DNA from: Persea americana
Lineage: Eukaryota; Streptophyta; Magnoliopsida; Laurales; Lauraceae
Length of the DNA: 64,000 nucleotides
NCBI GenBank assembly: GCA_029852735.1
Contig: CM056820.1
Location: 29,943,463-30,007,462, forward strand
Direction of reading: 5' to 3'
The notes beneath the pieces were generated by a model. That model worked only from the letters and a program-made list of their open reading frames with translations. It made no database searches and was not told where the DNA came from. Made by a program: the position numbers and the translations under genes. Positions 37,911 to 48,314 of the stretch are shown here, piece by piece. Each line of letters begins with the position of its first letter. Positions within the stretch are counted from its first letter, which is position 1.

Positions 37911-40900
37911 TTTTATCTAGAAATATGGAATCTAAGTTGGGTTTGGTAGTCTGAGACTCTCAGTAACTTTGTACATAGTAAAGAGGGTTATACATCAGAG
38001 GAGTGTTGAAGAGGTGAGGAGTAATGAGGGTCTAAGTGGGACATCTAAATAGGAGTATCACTTCCATACAATTTAATTTATTTAGATGATGGACTGGTAA
38101 TAATTTCCCATCAAAGGAGAGATTATTGTATGGTCCTTTGTAGACCTTCACTTCAATCGTTCAATTTTAGCCCCCTCTATTGAAAGGCGTTGCTTAGAAA
38201 TCTTAGGAATTTCCTTGGAAGATCTTCTTCACCCTTCAATTCTTCACTTTCAGCCCATTGAATGGTTGCATTGGGTAGAAATCCTAGGAATTCAATTCTG
38301 ATCAAACAAACTGGCCCCAAGAGGAAATACTACAAATGAAATGACTGTCCAGTAAAGAGATACCAACTATATAAAACATAATTATGAAATCTGTGTTACC
38401 TTTTGGTCGGAGCATTAAAGAGGCATGACATGCATTTGAAGTTATGACGTTGTTCAGTTTGTTTTGTAGTTTTTCTTATTATTATTATTTATTACCACTC
38501 CATTTTGGTTGTCAAGGGATTTCTTTTGTGATATAGTTAGTTCTCTTCCATCATGTGAACATGTATGTTAAATCTTTGAACCTACTATAGAATGCTTATA
38601 TATGACTTAATTGCAATAAAACTATTAAATTTTGGTAAAATGGATGAGATTCGTCCTGCTGGGCTCTAGTCTTCCATAGAATTAGAACTACATTGAGAGG
38701 GCAATGAAACTCTGAAACGGTCCTGGCCAAGACCAGTCTAGACCAAAGTGGCCCACGTTCGGCCTTGCATGGAAAAATTTTTAGCTCTAAATTGATGCAC
38801 CCTAATGAGACTTCAGCAATATAATATAAAATAGAGAAACTAGAGTTGTTTGGATAAACAATGAGTCTAGAGTATTGTTTTCTGGTTTAACAAATATTTC
38901 TTGACTTTGGTATTGGAGGGGTCTTGTTAGTTTTCATTTATTGCAATTTATATGTCTATATCTTTAATAAAAGATATTCTGATTAACCCATTAATGATCA
39001 ACATGATTTTCTTCTCTTCAGGCATGGGCCCAACACTGGCCCATTAATGCATGTAAGGGCCTAGGAAGTGCAGCCATTTGAGGATTTTGGCCCCGCCCCA
39101 CGCCCGGCCGACATAAGTTGAGAATAGAGCTTAAACAACCCCTGGCTTGGCCCTGGTTGGCCCTTTGATATGCCGAGGGTTATGGGTTCAAATATTTACA
39201 TGAAGATATGTGGTAATTTCTTAACCAATAAAATTTGGACATTCCTTTCTTTCTATGTCACCCAATCTCGTTAATGATTCTATGACTGCAAGTTAAAAAT
39301 AATAATTTATTTTAAAATGATAAAATAAACATAGTAATGGAGGATGCTCAAAGGCGAAAGGTAAAAACTTAAAATAGCATCAGTAAAAACTGAAAAGAAA
39401 GAATAAACATAATAAATGAACAGAAATATAATCAAATAATTTTTAATATCCAAAATAGCTCATTCAACACCTTCATTGTTTTCCAAAAATATATTCTATC
39501 AATAGGTTAGGTTCAAGCCATATTGACGTTTATGTTCAAGTCCATCTTATTTAAAGAGTCCAAGCTCAGTCGACGACCCCAGTGCTCAAATTTGAGTGCA
39601 CCAGTTCTGTAAATGAAGAGGCCCAACCATTTTATACTTGGGCATTATCCAAGTTTTAGGCCGAAGTTTAATTGATTAAAAGATTAACAGAGTCTTACAT
39701 TCACGCAGATCTCCACAACAATATTCCAACTGTAAAAAGGCGGCAAATACAATGTAACAGGGACTGTTACACTGTTAATACAAATTTGACAGCGTTGGAG
39801 TAGTATCAAACCACTCTACTTGCAGTGGTAGAGCCAGGATTTTCATTCGAGGGGGGACTGATAATGGTTAATTGAAAAAAGAAATCATTATTTTATTACA
39901 CTTTCTTCACATTAACAATGGCAAAATAGATTACCCACAATTGAAATATGGAAAAAACCCACAAAGATAACTTCAACAAGAAAGAAAAGAAATATAGAAA
40001 ATAAAAATAAAAAAATGAAAGGATGCATTTCATCACGAACACGCCATATCATTGGAAAAGAATTTCTATCATCTATATGCTTCAATGTATTTTTCATATA
40101 TTCATACCAATCAAGATTGCTAAAACCAGAATCCCCATTATCAATAGATTACAAGTCAATACCAGTTAAACGAATGGGTCCTAGGAGACAAAATTCACCA
40201 ACCATACTCAAAATTCCTCCAAAAAAGAGTTTCATGGTCAAAAATCATATAAACTGCTTCTGTATGCTAGGGATTTAATACCAAATAGACAAATGGGTCC
40301 TGAGTGAAAAACCAATGAAAGTAATCAAAATTCTCCCAAAAAAAGTTCCAGAAACACCCAATTCTGGCATAAACTTGGAGCAAACCCAAATATATAATTT
40401 TGAAAATATTTTGATGGAGATCTTCATAAAATTAACAGCTCACATGGTTTTACAAGATCCAGAGAATTCTCAGCAAAGAAATCTTATAAAGTAGAAAAAT
40501 CACCAATTTGCAAACTCAGTAAAAATAACTTCAAGTGCTTCCTAAACCTTCGTAAACCTTAGAGACAAATAGAGCCACGGAGGAAAAAAAAATCCAAGAA
40601 CGGTTTCAAGATATCAGCTGACCCTTGGAAAGGCTCCAAAAGGCAGATTCTGGGATCAACAAGGAGAGGGATCCAGACACAGACACAGGAAGAGATGGAG
40701 AGCGAGAGAGGAATACCTGTACCTGTCAAAGAGAGACGCGCCAATGCCGACTTAGGGAATTTTTAAGGGAGGGAGGGAGGGAGGGAGGGTTTTTTGGAGT
40801 TGGGAAGGAGACAGAGGTGAATGGAGTTGGGAAGTGGACACTCTGGCTTTATACGCATTGTGACCCTCATGGGCTATGCATCTTTGGCTGATATTTTCGA

Positions 40901-40947
40901 AGTTAGTAATTGTTCTTCAATAATAACCCATGCGTTATGGCACTAAA
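37911..40947. other. Intergenic region without a recognisable gene
   Basis: Three kilobases with only short frames. Features seen are a GGGAGG simple repeat around 40,766-40,788 and a CT-rich minus-strand stretch at 40,600-40,760 that could be a leader exon but has no supporting coding sequence. The MULE target duplication begins at 40,948. Confidence 0.55.
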
Positions 40948-40956
40948 TAGTAATAA

Positions 40957-41093
40957 GGGAAAATTACTGTACGGACGTTCTAAAATCTCAAAATTACCCA
41001 TGACAAGATGAAAAAAATAAAATTAGCCGAGAGCAGATCGTACGTAAAAGGTCGCACATAGTGGGGCAGATTTACCCTTTACCCTGCGATATC
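40957..41093 (+). repeat. Left terminal inverted repeat of the MULE
   Basis: About 137 bp matching the right end in inverse orientation, including ACGTTCTAAAATC, CAAAATTACCCATGACAAG and, at its inner edge, CCTGCGATATC. It should contain the transposase binding region and possibly the promoter of the transposase gene. Confidence 0.9.
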
Positions 41094-41177
41094 TTATGCC
41101 TCTAGGATATCCTAGGCCTAGATATCCTAGACCCGTAGGATATCAAAACGTTCGATCTCCGATGCTCGTAGGATATC
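41088..41177. promoter_or_regulatory. Subterminal cluster of GATATC palindromes, left end
   Basis: Five copies of the palindrome GATATC occur in 90 bp (starting at 41,088, 41,106, 41,121, 41,139 and 41,172), most within GGATATC. An equal cluster sits at the right end. Regularly repeated subterminal motifs in DNA transposons are often transposase-binding sites; that role here is inferred. Confidence 0.6.
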
Positions 41178-42349
41178 GCATTCTTACCTACTCACATCCG
41201 TACAGATAATACTTTTACACCTCCATTCTATTTGCAAGAACTGAAGCTTCGTTTTTTTACTACACAAACTGAACAACTCCATTCCGTCGTTTCCAGGAAC
41301 TGAAGCTCCGTTTCCATTTTCTCTGTTTTGGCTTGTGGGTCCGATAGGATATTACCATTCCATCTTCTTTCATCCGTACCTTATACATTTTTTTCATCGC
41401 AACAGGTATATGGTATCATATAATTTCTAAATGCATTAGAAAAACAACCCATAATTGTAGTATTGATAAACTTTTTTTCTTCTTTGATTCTTATGATGGA
41501 AATCGTAAATCAGTTATTAATATTTAGATCCCTCCATGAAATGCATTATTTTGTTCATCTTCTTGCATTTGACGTGTTTTTTTTTATTTATATACTACTC
41601 CCTCATCTTGTATCTTTCACCATTAACCTATTTAATAGTCCATTGGTGAAGCCTTTTTTTTTTTTTTCGGATTTCTATGTTATTCAAAAATGTATGAAGT
41701 TGTTACTCACAAGAAAATTAGGCATTCTGAGTCCTTTATAGGTACTAATATTGTGGCATTATATTGTTCCTATAAATCTCATAACAAAGGATTTTATGGT
41801 AAAATTCATCCTATGATTACTACATATTTCCAACCCATGCAATTTTTATTAATAAAATATAATGTATTTTTTATTATTTTAATCATGATGTCGGATGTTG
41901 ATTTGTGTCTTATAATGTACTTTGATGGAGAGCTAAATGTGGATCGGTCACATCCAATATATAACGGTGGAGAGCAGAAGCCTATCTTTGTCGATAGCAA
42001 CATAACTTACAATTCACTAATAGAAAAAGTTGTAGCGGAAACCAATTTGGAGATGATAAATTGGTACCCTTACGTGCAATACATTTATCATACAGGCCAG
42101 AACTTTACATTAGTAGGCCTAAGGGGTGATGAGGATCTCATGAGAATGTTCAGATTATTTCGATATGGAGCTGATCCTGTCTTTCTGTATATCCATAGAA
42201 GTGATGGTGTTACCACAAACCATCAACCACCAAGTTTAAGGTATAGAAAAAATCACATTGCTGCTTGATATTTATCATTATAACTTTTATTACCTAAGTC
42301 AATTTGGATACATAGCAGGTGTACAATATTTCAATTAGACCAAGATTAT

Positions 42350-42637
42350 GAAAAGGTAACGAGAAGTATTGGCGTAAGGAAGAGATCGCTCATGATTGAA
42401 GCTAATATAAACCCATCAAGAGTTCTTGAGGATGAACAAGGCGATGAGAAGGTAACGAGAAGTAATGGCATAAGAAAGAGAATGTTCATTAATGAAGCTG
42501 ATATAAACCCATTAATAGTTCTTGAGGATAAACAAGATAATGAGAAGGTAACAAGAAGTAATGGCGTAAAAAAGAGATTCTTCATGAATGAAGTTGATAT
42601 AAACCCATCAATAGTCCTTGAGGATGAAGTCAGTCTT
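42350..42637 (+). repeat. Three 96-bp in-frame tandem repeats in the transposase gene
   Basis: Units begin at 42,350, 42,446 and 42,542. Each encodes 32 residues of the form EKVTRSxGxxKR followed by INPSxVLEDE. The spacing is exactly 96 bp, so the frame is kept. They lie in predicted exon 2, between the PB1-like and MuDR domains. Confidence 0.9.
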
Positions 42638-42753
42638 TTTCCAATCACTAAATCCAATAGGTTTGCACTAAAACTTTTGAAATTTAGTTTCTGAATATTT
42701 TTTCCATCAATGTATTTATGATTGATCATCCACTATGTAGGTTTGATTTATCG

Positions 42754-42861
42754 GGCACTGAACCAATTCAGTTCGATTTAAACAGTCCAGGCACTGAACC
42801 TATTCAGTTCGATTTAAACAGTTTGGGCACTGAACCTATTCAGTTCGATTTAATTAGCCCC
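42754..42861 (+). repeat. Three 36-bp in-frame tandem repeats in the transposase gene
   Basis: Three units of 12 residues read GTEPIQFDLNSP, GTEPIQFDLNSL and GTEPIQFDLISP. They lie at the start of predicted exon 3, just after the 96-bp array, so the linker of this transposase is built from two independent tandem arrays. Confidence 0.9.
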
Positions 42862-44737
42862 GTGGCATGTGCTACTCCCATACTGCGTGAATCCCAGCAA
42901 TTTGTTATGGTAGAAAACGGAGCGTGTGTCGCAAAAGTTAATGGAGAGAAATCTAATGCAATACAAGACAATAATATTGTTGATACTTTAATTCCTGATT
43001 TAGAGCACACAGATGATGAGCATGTAGAGAATTCCCAACATGACATGTGGAAGGGAAGACAATTTCCAGATCGTGATTCATTCAAAGAAACATTGGCAAA
43101 ATTTGCAATGCACAAAAACATTGCTATTAAGACTCTGCAAAAGAGCAAGACAGAAGTCACTGCAAGATGTGCTGATCTTACTTGTCCATGGTGTATCCGC
43201 GCTTCGATTGTGGCTTCTAGACCACAATTTCAAGTGAGGACATATAACAGCAGTCACTGTTGTTCAAAGCCAGTGATGGGGATGGGACATAGGCAAGCTA
43301 CATCGATTTTAGTCGCTAAGTTGATCAAGGAACGGCTTCGACACCATCCGTCGTACACACCGAAGGAAATTATTACTGACTTTCAGTTGGAATTTGGTGT
43401 TTTACTTAGTTACAGGAAGGCGTGGAAAGCAAAAGAAATTGCGATGCTTGATATATTGGGTTCTTACGAGGAGCCCTTCAGTATTTTGCCTCACTATTGC
43501 CTTGAGCTGGAGAGGACAAATCCTGGTAGTGTAACGGTGTTGATTAAGGAAAATGATGATTCGTTCTTAAGATTTTTTTGGGCATTTGGATCAAGCATAC
43601 AATCATTTCGTTCATCCCTAAGACCATTAATTGCTATCGATGGTGCCCATCTTCACGGAAAATATCCTGGAGTCTTACTCACTGTCGTGACTTATGATGG
43701 AGACCGCAAACTCTTTCCGCTCGCATTTGCCATAGCTGAAATTGAGCGACAGGATTTTTGGGAGTGGTTCCTTGCTGCAATTTCTATTGCGTTTCACCCT
43801 ACACAGAATTTGACCATTGTCTTTGATCGACAAAAAGGACTTGTGCAGGCTGTTTCCAATAGGTTCTCAAATGCTTATCATTGTCATTGCGTACGACATG
43901 TTGCACAAAATATAGCCGAAATATTTAAGGATAAAGCTATCATGGCTAACTTATGGAGAGCGACAAAAACATACAAAGCATGCAACTATAAGAAAGAGAT
44001 AGATGATATAAGAATTGTTTCAAAGGAAGCATACAAGTACATTGATAACATCCCAAAAGAGCAGTGGGCAAATGCATTTGTAAGGGGCCGACGTTATGAT
44101 ATGCTCACTCAGAACATTGTAGAATGTACGAATGCTTTGCTTAAGGAAGTGAGGGAGTTTCCTATAGCGAAACAAGTTGAAGCGATACGCGCCAAACTGA
44201 TGGAATTTTTTGAAGATCGACGCTTGAAATCACAATTGCTAGAAACAAGGATGACCCATTATGCTTAAAAGGTTAATAAACATGGAGTTGGAACGTTGAT
44301 GTAGATTGGGAGTGCATCCAGCCAGTTAATGGGAATTTCAGGTTCATTCACCTGGTGAGTATATAGACGTCGTTTCTCTTGACAAACATTCTTATACTTG
44401 TCAGAAGTGGGACATACTTGAAATCCCATGTTCTCATGCTTTAGCGGTAATCAAGGCCAGAGGTCTCGACCTATATGACTTTTGTCAACATTGGTTCTCC
44501 AGGGACACATATCGACAAACATACAGTTATGTTTTGCATGCAACATGAGATATAAGGTAATGGGAGGAAAGAAGCAACGTGCAGGTATTACCACCTCATG
44601 CAAGAAAACAACCTGGAAGACCCAAGAAGAATAGAATTCGTACAGAAGACCGACAAAGGAATCCAGTAACGTGCTCCCATTGTCAAGGAAAGGGTCATAA
44701 TCGACAAACATGTCCCAATCCACCGGCTCAAGAATAA

Positions 44738-45398
44738 TGCCATTTCATTCGTACAAAAAGTTGGTAGGATTTGTTGAAAAAGATTATTTATAGTAACTAC
44801 TTTTGTAACAAGAAAAACAGCTGAAATTTGTTTACCATGACCCACTGCTGATGGTTGTCTATAACAGATGCCAATGCATTAGCAACTTTGTTGACTGCTT
44901 ATTTGTTAACTGCTTATTGTATATATGGGAAAAAAGCATTATGTGGGTCCTTTTTGTAATAGATATATTTGTGAAGCATCTGGAAAAAAAACATCAGGTG
45001 GGTCCTTTTTGTAATAGCCTTTTTGTAATAGATAAATTTGTGAAGCATCTAGACAACATGAATGCAGCCTCTTTTGCATGAAATTATAACACCTTTTTTT
45101 AAAATTATTTTTCATCTTATTTTTTGTGATGTTTTTGTTGAATTCTGTGGATTAGTTGTTTTGAGCGCAAATGTGTCAGTTAATTGAACATTGATACCCT
45201 AAGGATGTTGGCAATCTGAAGCAGAGGAGGTTGGATATGTTAAGTTTGGTTGAGTTCATTAGATAATAGTGTACAGAAGGTTAAACCAAAACATAAAACT
45301 AATAAAACTACCATTCAAATTTATTATATAGGTTGCACATAGTCATGGATAACGAAGAGAAAAGCATAAAAAAAAAAGACAATTCTGAAAGAGGCGCT
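44738..45398. other. MULE spacer between convergent genes
   Basis: AT-rich DNA between the 3' ends of the transposase gene and the minus-strand transposon-protein gene. It contains a short duplication: GTGGGTCCTTTTTGTAATAG appears at about 44,943 and again at about 44,998, with the neighbouring GTGAAGCATCT also repeated. No gene is seen. Confidence 0.6.
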
Positions 45399-46403
45399 TC
45401 ATTGATGACGAAGCTGGTTGAACATTTCGGTCAGCTGATTACGAATGTCAGAAAAACCGGCAACCACCCTTTCGTCCAATGGTTCAATCTAGACAAATTG
45501 ATCAAACACTGCATGTTCAATGGCAAGAAGATGATTTTCAATGGAATCTGCATCTGCGTCGTCGGCTTGCAATGGGGCTTGCCCTCCCTGAAGACGTCGG
45601 AGCACATGTGTATCAGACATTGCTTTGGTTCTGCCATTTATTTTCTGTCTTCGAGCGACGGGCGTTTTATGGGTGTATGCTTGGCAACCTTCCTCAATCA
45701 TCAATTTGCAGATCATTGCACCAAATGGAAGAGAAAGTTTCCGTGGTTCATCGTAAATTCGCAACATTGATTCAAGTATCGTTTGTGGGATGTCAACAAA
45801 GGTGCCTGTGCCTAATGAGTAGAGAAGGAAAGCCTGAGAATAGAGAAAATCTGATTTATGGCTTCTAGGCTCGATGTTATGGCAGACAAATGTGTTGAGC
45901 AACCGGTAATCAGTGGTTAGACCGGATATCTTCAGGAGAGGAGTATCCTATACAGTGGGTTCACCACACAGAACTGTAGCCACCTCATTCGCTTGTATCA
46001 CAATGTTATCCGAATCAGAGAATGGATAGGATCTAGGAGCTGGTCTCCGAAGATTGAGTAAAGTGGCAATCCTATTTGCATCTACATACAGTGTCTTTCC
46101 CCCAACATATGTCTTGAAACCATTACTTGTAACATCAAATATGTTGCAATAAAACTCCCGTACCTAATCTTCAAAACATTCATCAATCAAGTTCATTAGA
46201 ATCATAAGATGGTTAAGATGGAGACAATGCAAAAAGCTTGTATGGGTGAGATCCGTCTACACAACTATTCTCTCGAATATGACTATGCGATCAATGAATC
46301 TTGATTCAAAACGTTCAGCACACTCAGCATCTTTAAACCGTTCAGTATTAAAACGGGAGGAAGACCCAGCTGGTCGCTTCCCTTTATAAGTTTTAGGAGG
46401 CAT
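45399..46403 (-). pseudogene. Plant transposon-type protein, frame broken by four TAG codons
   Basis: From ATG at 46,403 (MPPKTYKGKRPAGSSSRFNT) to TGA at 45,399 there are 335 codons in a single frame, interrupted only by TAG at 46,257-46,259, 46,164-46,166, 45,948-45,950 and 45,489-45,491. The protein has an F-x3-F-x2-R-type start (RFESRFIDRIVIFERIVV), a VREFYCNIF block and an LPFGAMICKLMIEEG block. These resemble the putative plant transposon protein domain (I believe Pfam PF20167), usually found in plant TE-encoded proteins of unknown function. The C-terminus has predicted helical, coiled-coil-like sequence. Codon context suggests each TAG was CAG (Gln). The gene is convergent with the transposase. 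Domain identity is from memory and should be verified. Confidence 0.75.
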
Positions 46404-48314
46404 GCTGTACCATGGAGAGTCACATAGACAAATAAACAAATACATAAGGTGTAAGATATCTATGGGACAATTCAACAAACACTTAGTGTGCATGAAAATT
46501 ATATCCAACTTATATGACTTCATATAATCCCAAAAGGGTGAAATATCATTTAGCACTTTGTCACAAAGCATATAACCAAAAGAAATCAACCATTAAAATA
46601 GATAATACCCAAAACTGAAAAAAAAAATGCACTTCCACCCAACCTTCAATCAAGTTCAAAAGTTTATTTTTCTTAAGTTCAATTTTTTTTGTTAGCATCA
46701 GGTTGTTGGGCCTTATGCCCTGAGTAATATTGTTAATGAAACAACAGAACATGTAAACATAAATGGAACTACAGAACATGTAAGTCTGAAGTCTAGAATA
46801 TATATATATATATATATTTTGAGCTTTTACCAAGCTTCAAAATATGTTCAGATCTGGGCACTCAAGAGATCCCCTTTGTAAAGAGAAGTACCAAAGGGAC
46901 TGGTGTTTGTGATGAATCCATGAAAACCCAAAAACCACAACCAAACGAGTTAATGTAAGAAAAAAAAATAGAGATAATACGCATGACAAGAAGAGGATCA
47001 TACCTGTGAGAAGATGAGAGAAGGAATGACAGAAACTACTGATGACGCTAGGTAGAAGGAATGACATAAACTACTGATGAGGGTACGTAGGAGTAGGTAG
47101 GAAAACTCAAGAGGAGAGAGGAGAAATGGGAGAAAGGGATCACATTGGACGAAATTCCTCAGGACGAAAATGTCTCCCACGCAATGGATGGAAGTGCCCT
47201 CGGGGAAGTCTCGCTATAGCGAGGTCTGGGCTCGCTATAGCAAGAACAGGTCTCGCCTCGGTCTGTCCGCCCCTCGGGTGCCATGTGGATTAATTGTTTT
47301 TCCCCACTGTTTGTCGCTGTTCTCGCTATAGCAAGAAAAGAGCGAGACCACTCTCTGGATGGAGAGGCAATGCCTGTTAATTCAATCTCAAGTGGGACTA
47401 AAAAGTGAGATTGAGGGTTCTATTCCAGGTATCACATCTTCCTCCTATGTTACACCATGCATTGCAAAAAAAAAAAAAAAAAATTTAAAAATATTTTATT
47501 ACCATTAAAGAGGAAAAGAAGATTGATGAAGGGTTTAACATGATGCTAAATTTATATAGATGCTTCAGAAAATAAATTTGTTTTGTAGCCACAAACATTT
47601 TGAAAGGTTGAATTAATGCAATAGACTGGTGAAACACAGCATTTAATATAAAATTTTGTTGAATGAAGTTTTTTAGTTTTTGAAATAGAATAATATCACC
47701 ATTTATATAGATGTGCTTGTGCAATCCGTGTTGTTATGATAAAGTGAATTTACTATCAAATATTTTCTGATTTTGTGGTCCTTTCTCTATAAATATAGCA
47801 AGGCTCTTTATGTTCTTAATTTTACTGATAGATTAATAAAAAGAGCAATAAGGTAAACTCAGTAATCATCTATTAAAAGAAAGAAAGATGACCCTTTAAA
47901 ATTTCAACAATCTTTACTACTCAGAACTTCCTCCGTCGGCATAAAATTTGAAAATGCAGCATAAGTTGTCCACACACCACTTACTGTAAGAAAAAAAATA
48001 AATCACACTGCAAGTTCTTTACATTGCTGCAAGTTAAACAAAATAAATGGATCTAAAAACTCTATATACACAAGTTAAGCAAAACAAATGGAACTAAAAC
48101 ACTCCATATACATGTATACAAAAGATTGAACTGTTATTTACATTGCTGCAAGTTAAATTAAATAAAATGAAACAAAAAAACTCCCTTGCCTAATCCTAGC
48201 ATTTGAAACCAAAATTTAACTGTTTACATCATACTTAAACTATCATATACAAAAAAATCTATATACTAATATGGTATATACATCCCTCAGACTACACTCT
48301 CAGCATGACTGCAC
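46404..48314. other. MULE spacer upstream of the transposon-type gene
   Basis: This 1.9-kb stretch should hold the promoter of the minus-strand 334-codon gene and the 3' flank of the PMD-Ulp1 gene. It contains an AT repeat at about 46,797-46,818, an A-run near 47,466-47,482 and three copies of a CTCGCTATAGC-type motif at 47,210-47,335. No additional coding region is evident. Confidence 0.55.
47210..47335. repeat. Three CTCGCTATAGC motifs, one a perfect palindrome
   Basis: CTCGCTATAGCGAG (47,210-47,223) is a perfect 14-bp palindrome. Two variants, CTCGCTATAGCAAG, lie at 47,231-47,244 and 47,322-47,335. The block is GC-richer than its surroundings and lies upstream of the minus-strand gene. 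Confidence 0.85.

Larger units (their letters stand above)
41888..44737 (+). pseudogene. MURA-type MULE transposase, degenerate 3' end
   Basis: Likely exons are 41,888-42,240, 42,319-42,660 and 42,741 onward; the splices keep frame (AG/G codons at both joins). The order is an N-terminal PB1-like domain (MSDVDLCLIMYFDGELNVD start), two internal repeat arrays, a MuDR DNA-binding region (about 43,050-43,270) and the MULE transposase core. DDE residues are visible as AIDGAH, IVFDRQKG and NIVECTN, with a CHCVRH zinc-like motif between. The frame is closed by TAA at 44,266. Downstream, shifted frames still show a SWIM-type finger (EIPCSHALAVI) and a CCHC knuckle (CSHCQGKGHNRQTC), with in-frame TGA and TAA, up to a stop at 44,737. 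In the SWIM motif one expected cysteine reads tyrosine. The protein would cut and move the element; this copy is probably dead. Confidence 0.88.

Noticed and set aside
40559..40891. Possible leader exon or small gene on the minus strand
   Set aside because: Only a CT-rich stretch with a short frame. No following exon or domain could be connected to it.
45333..45868. Plus-strand frames of 129-145 codons in the MULE
   Set aside because: They lie opposite the minus-strand 334-codon gene, whose composition and motifs explain the openness.
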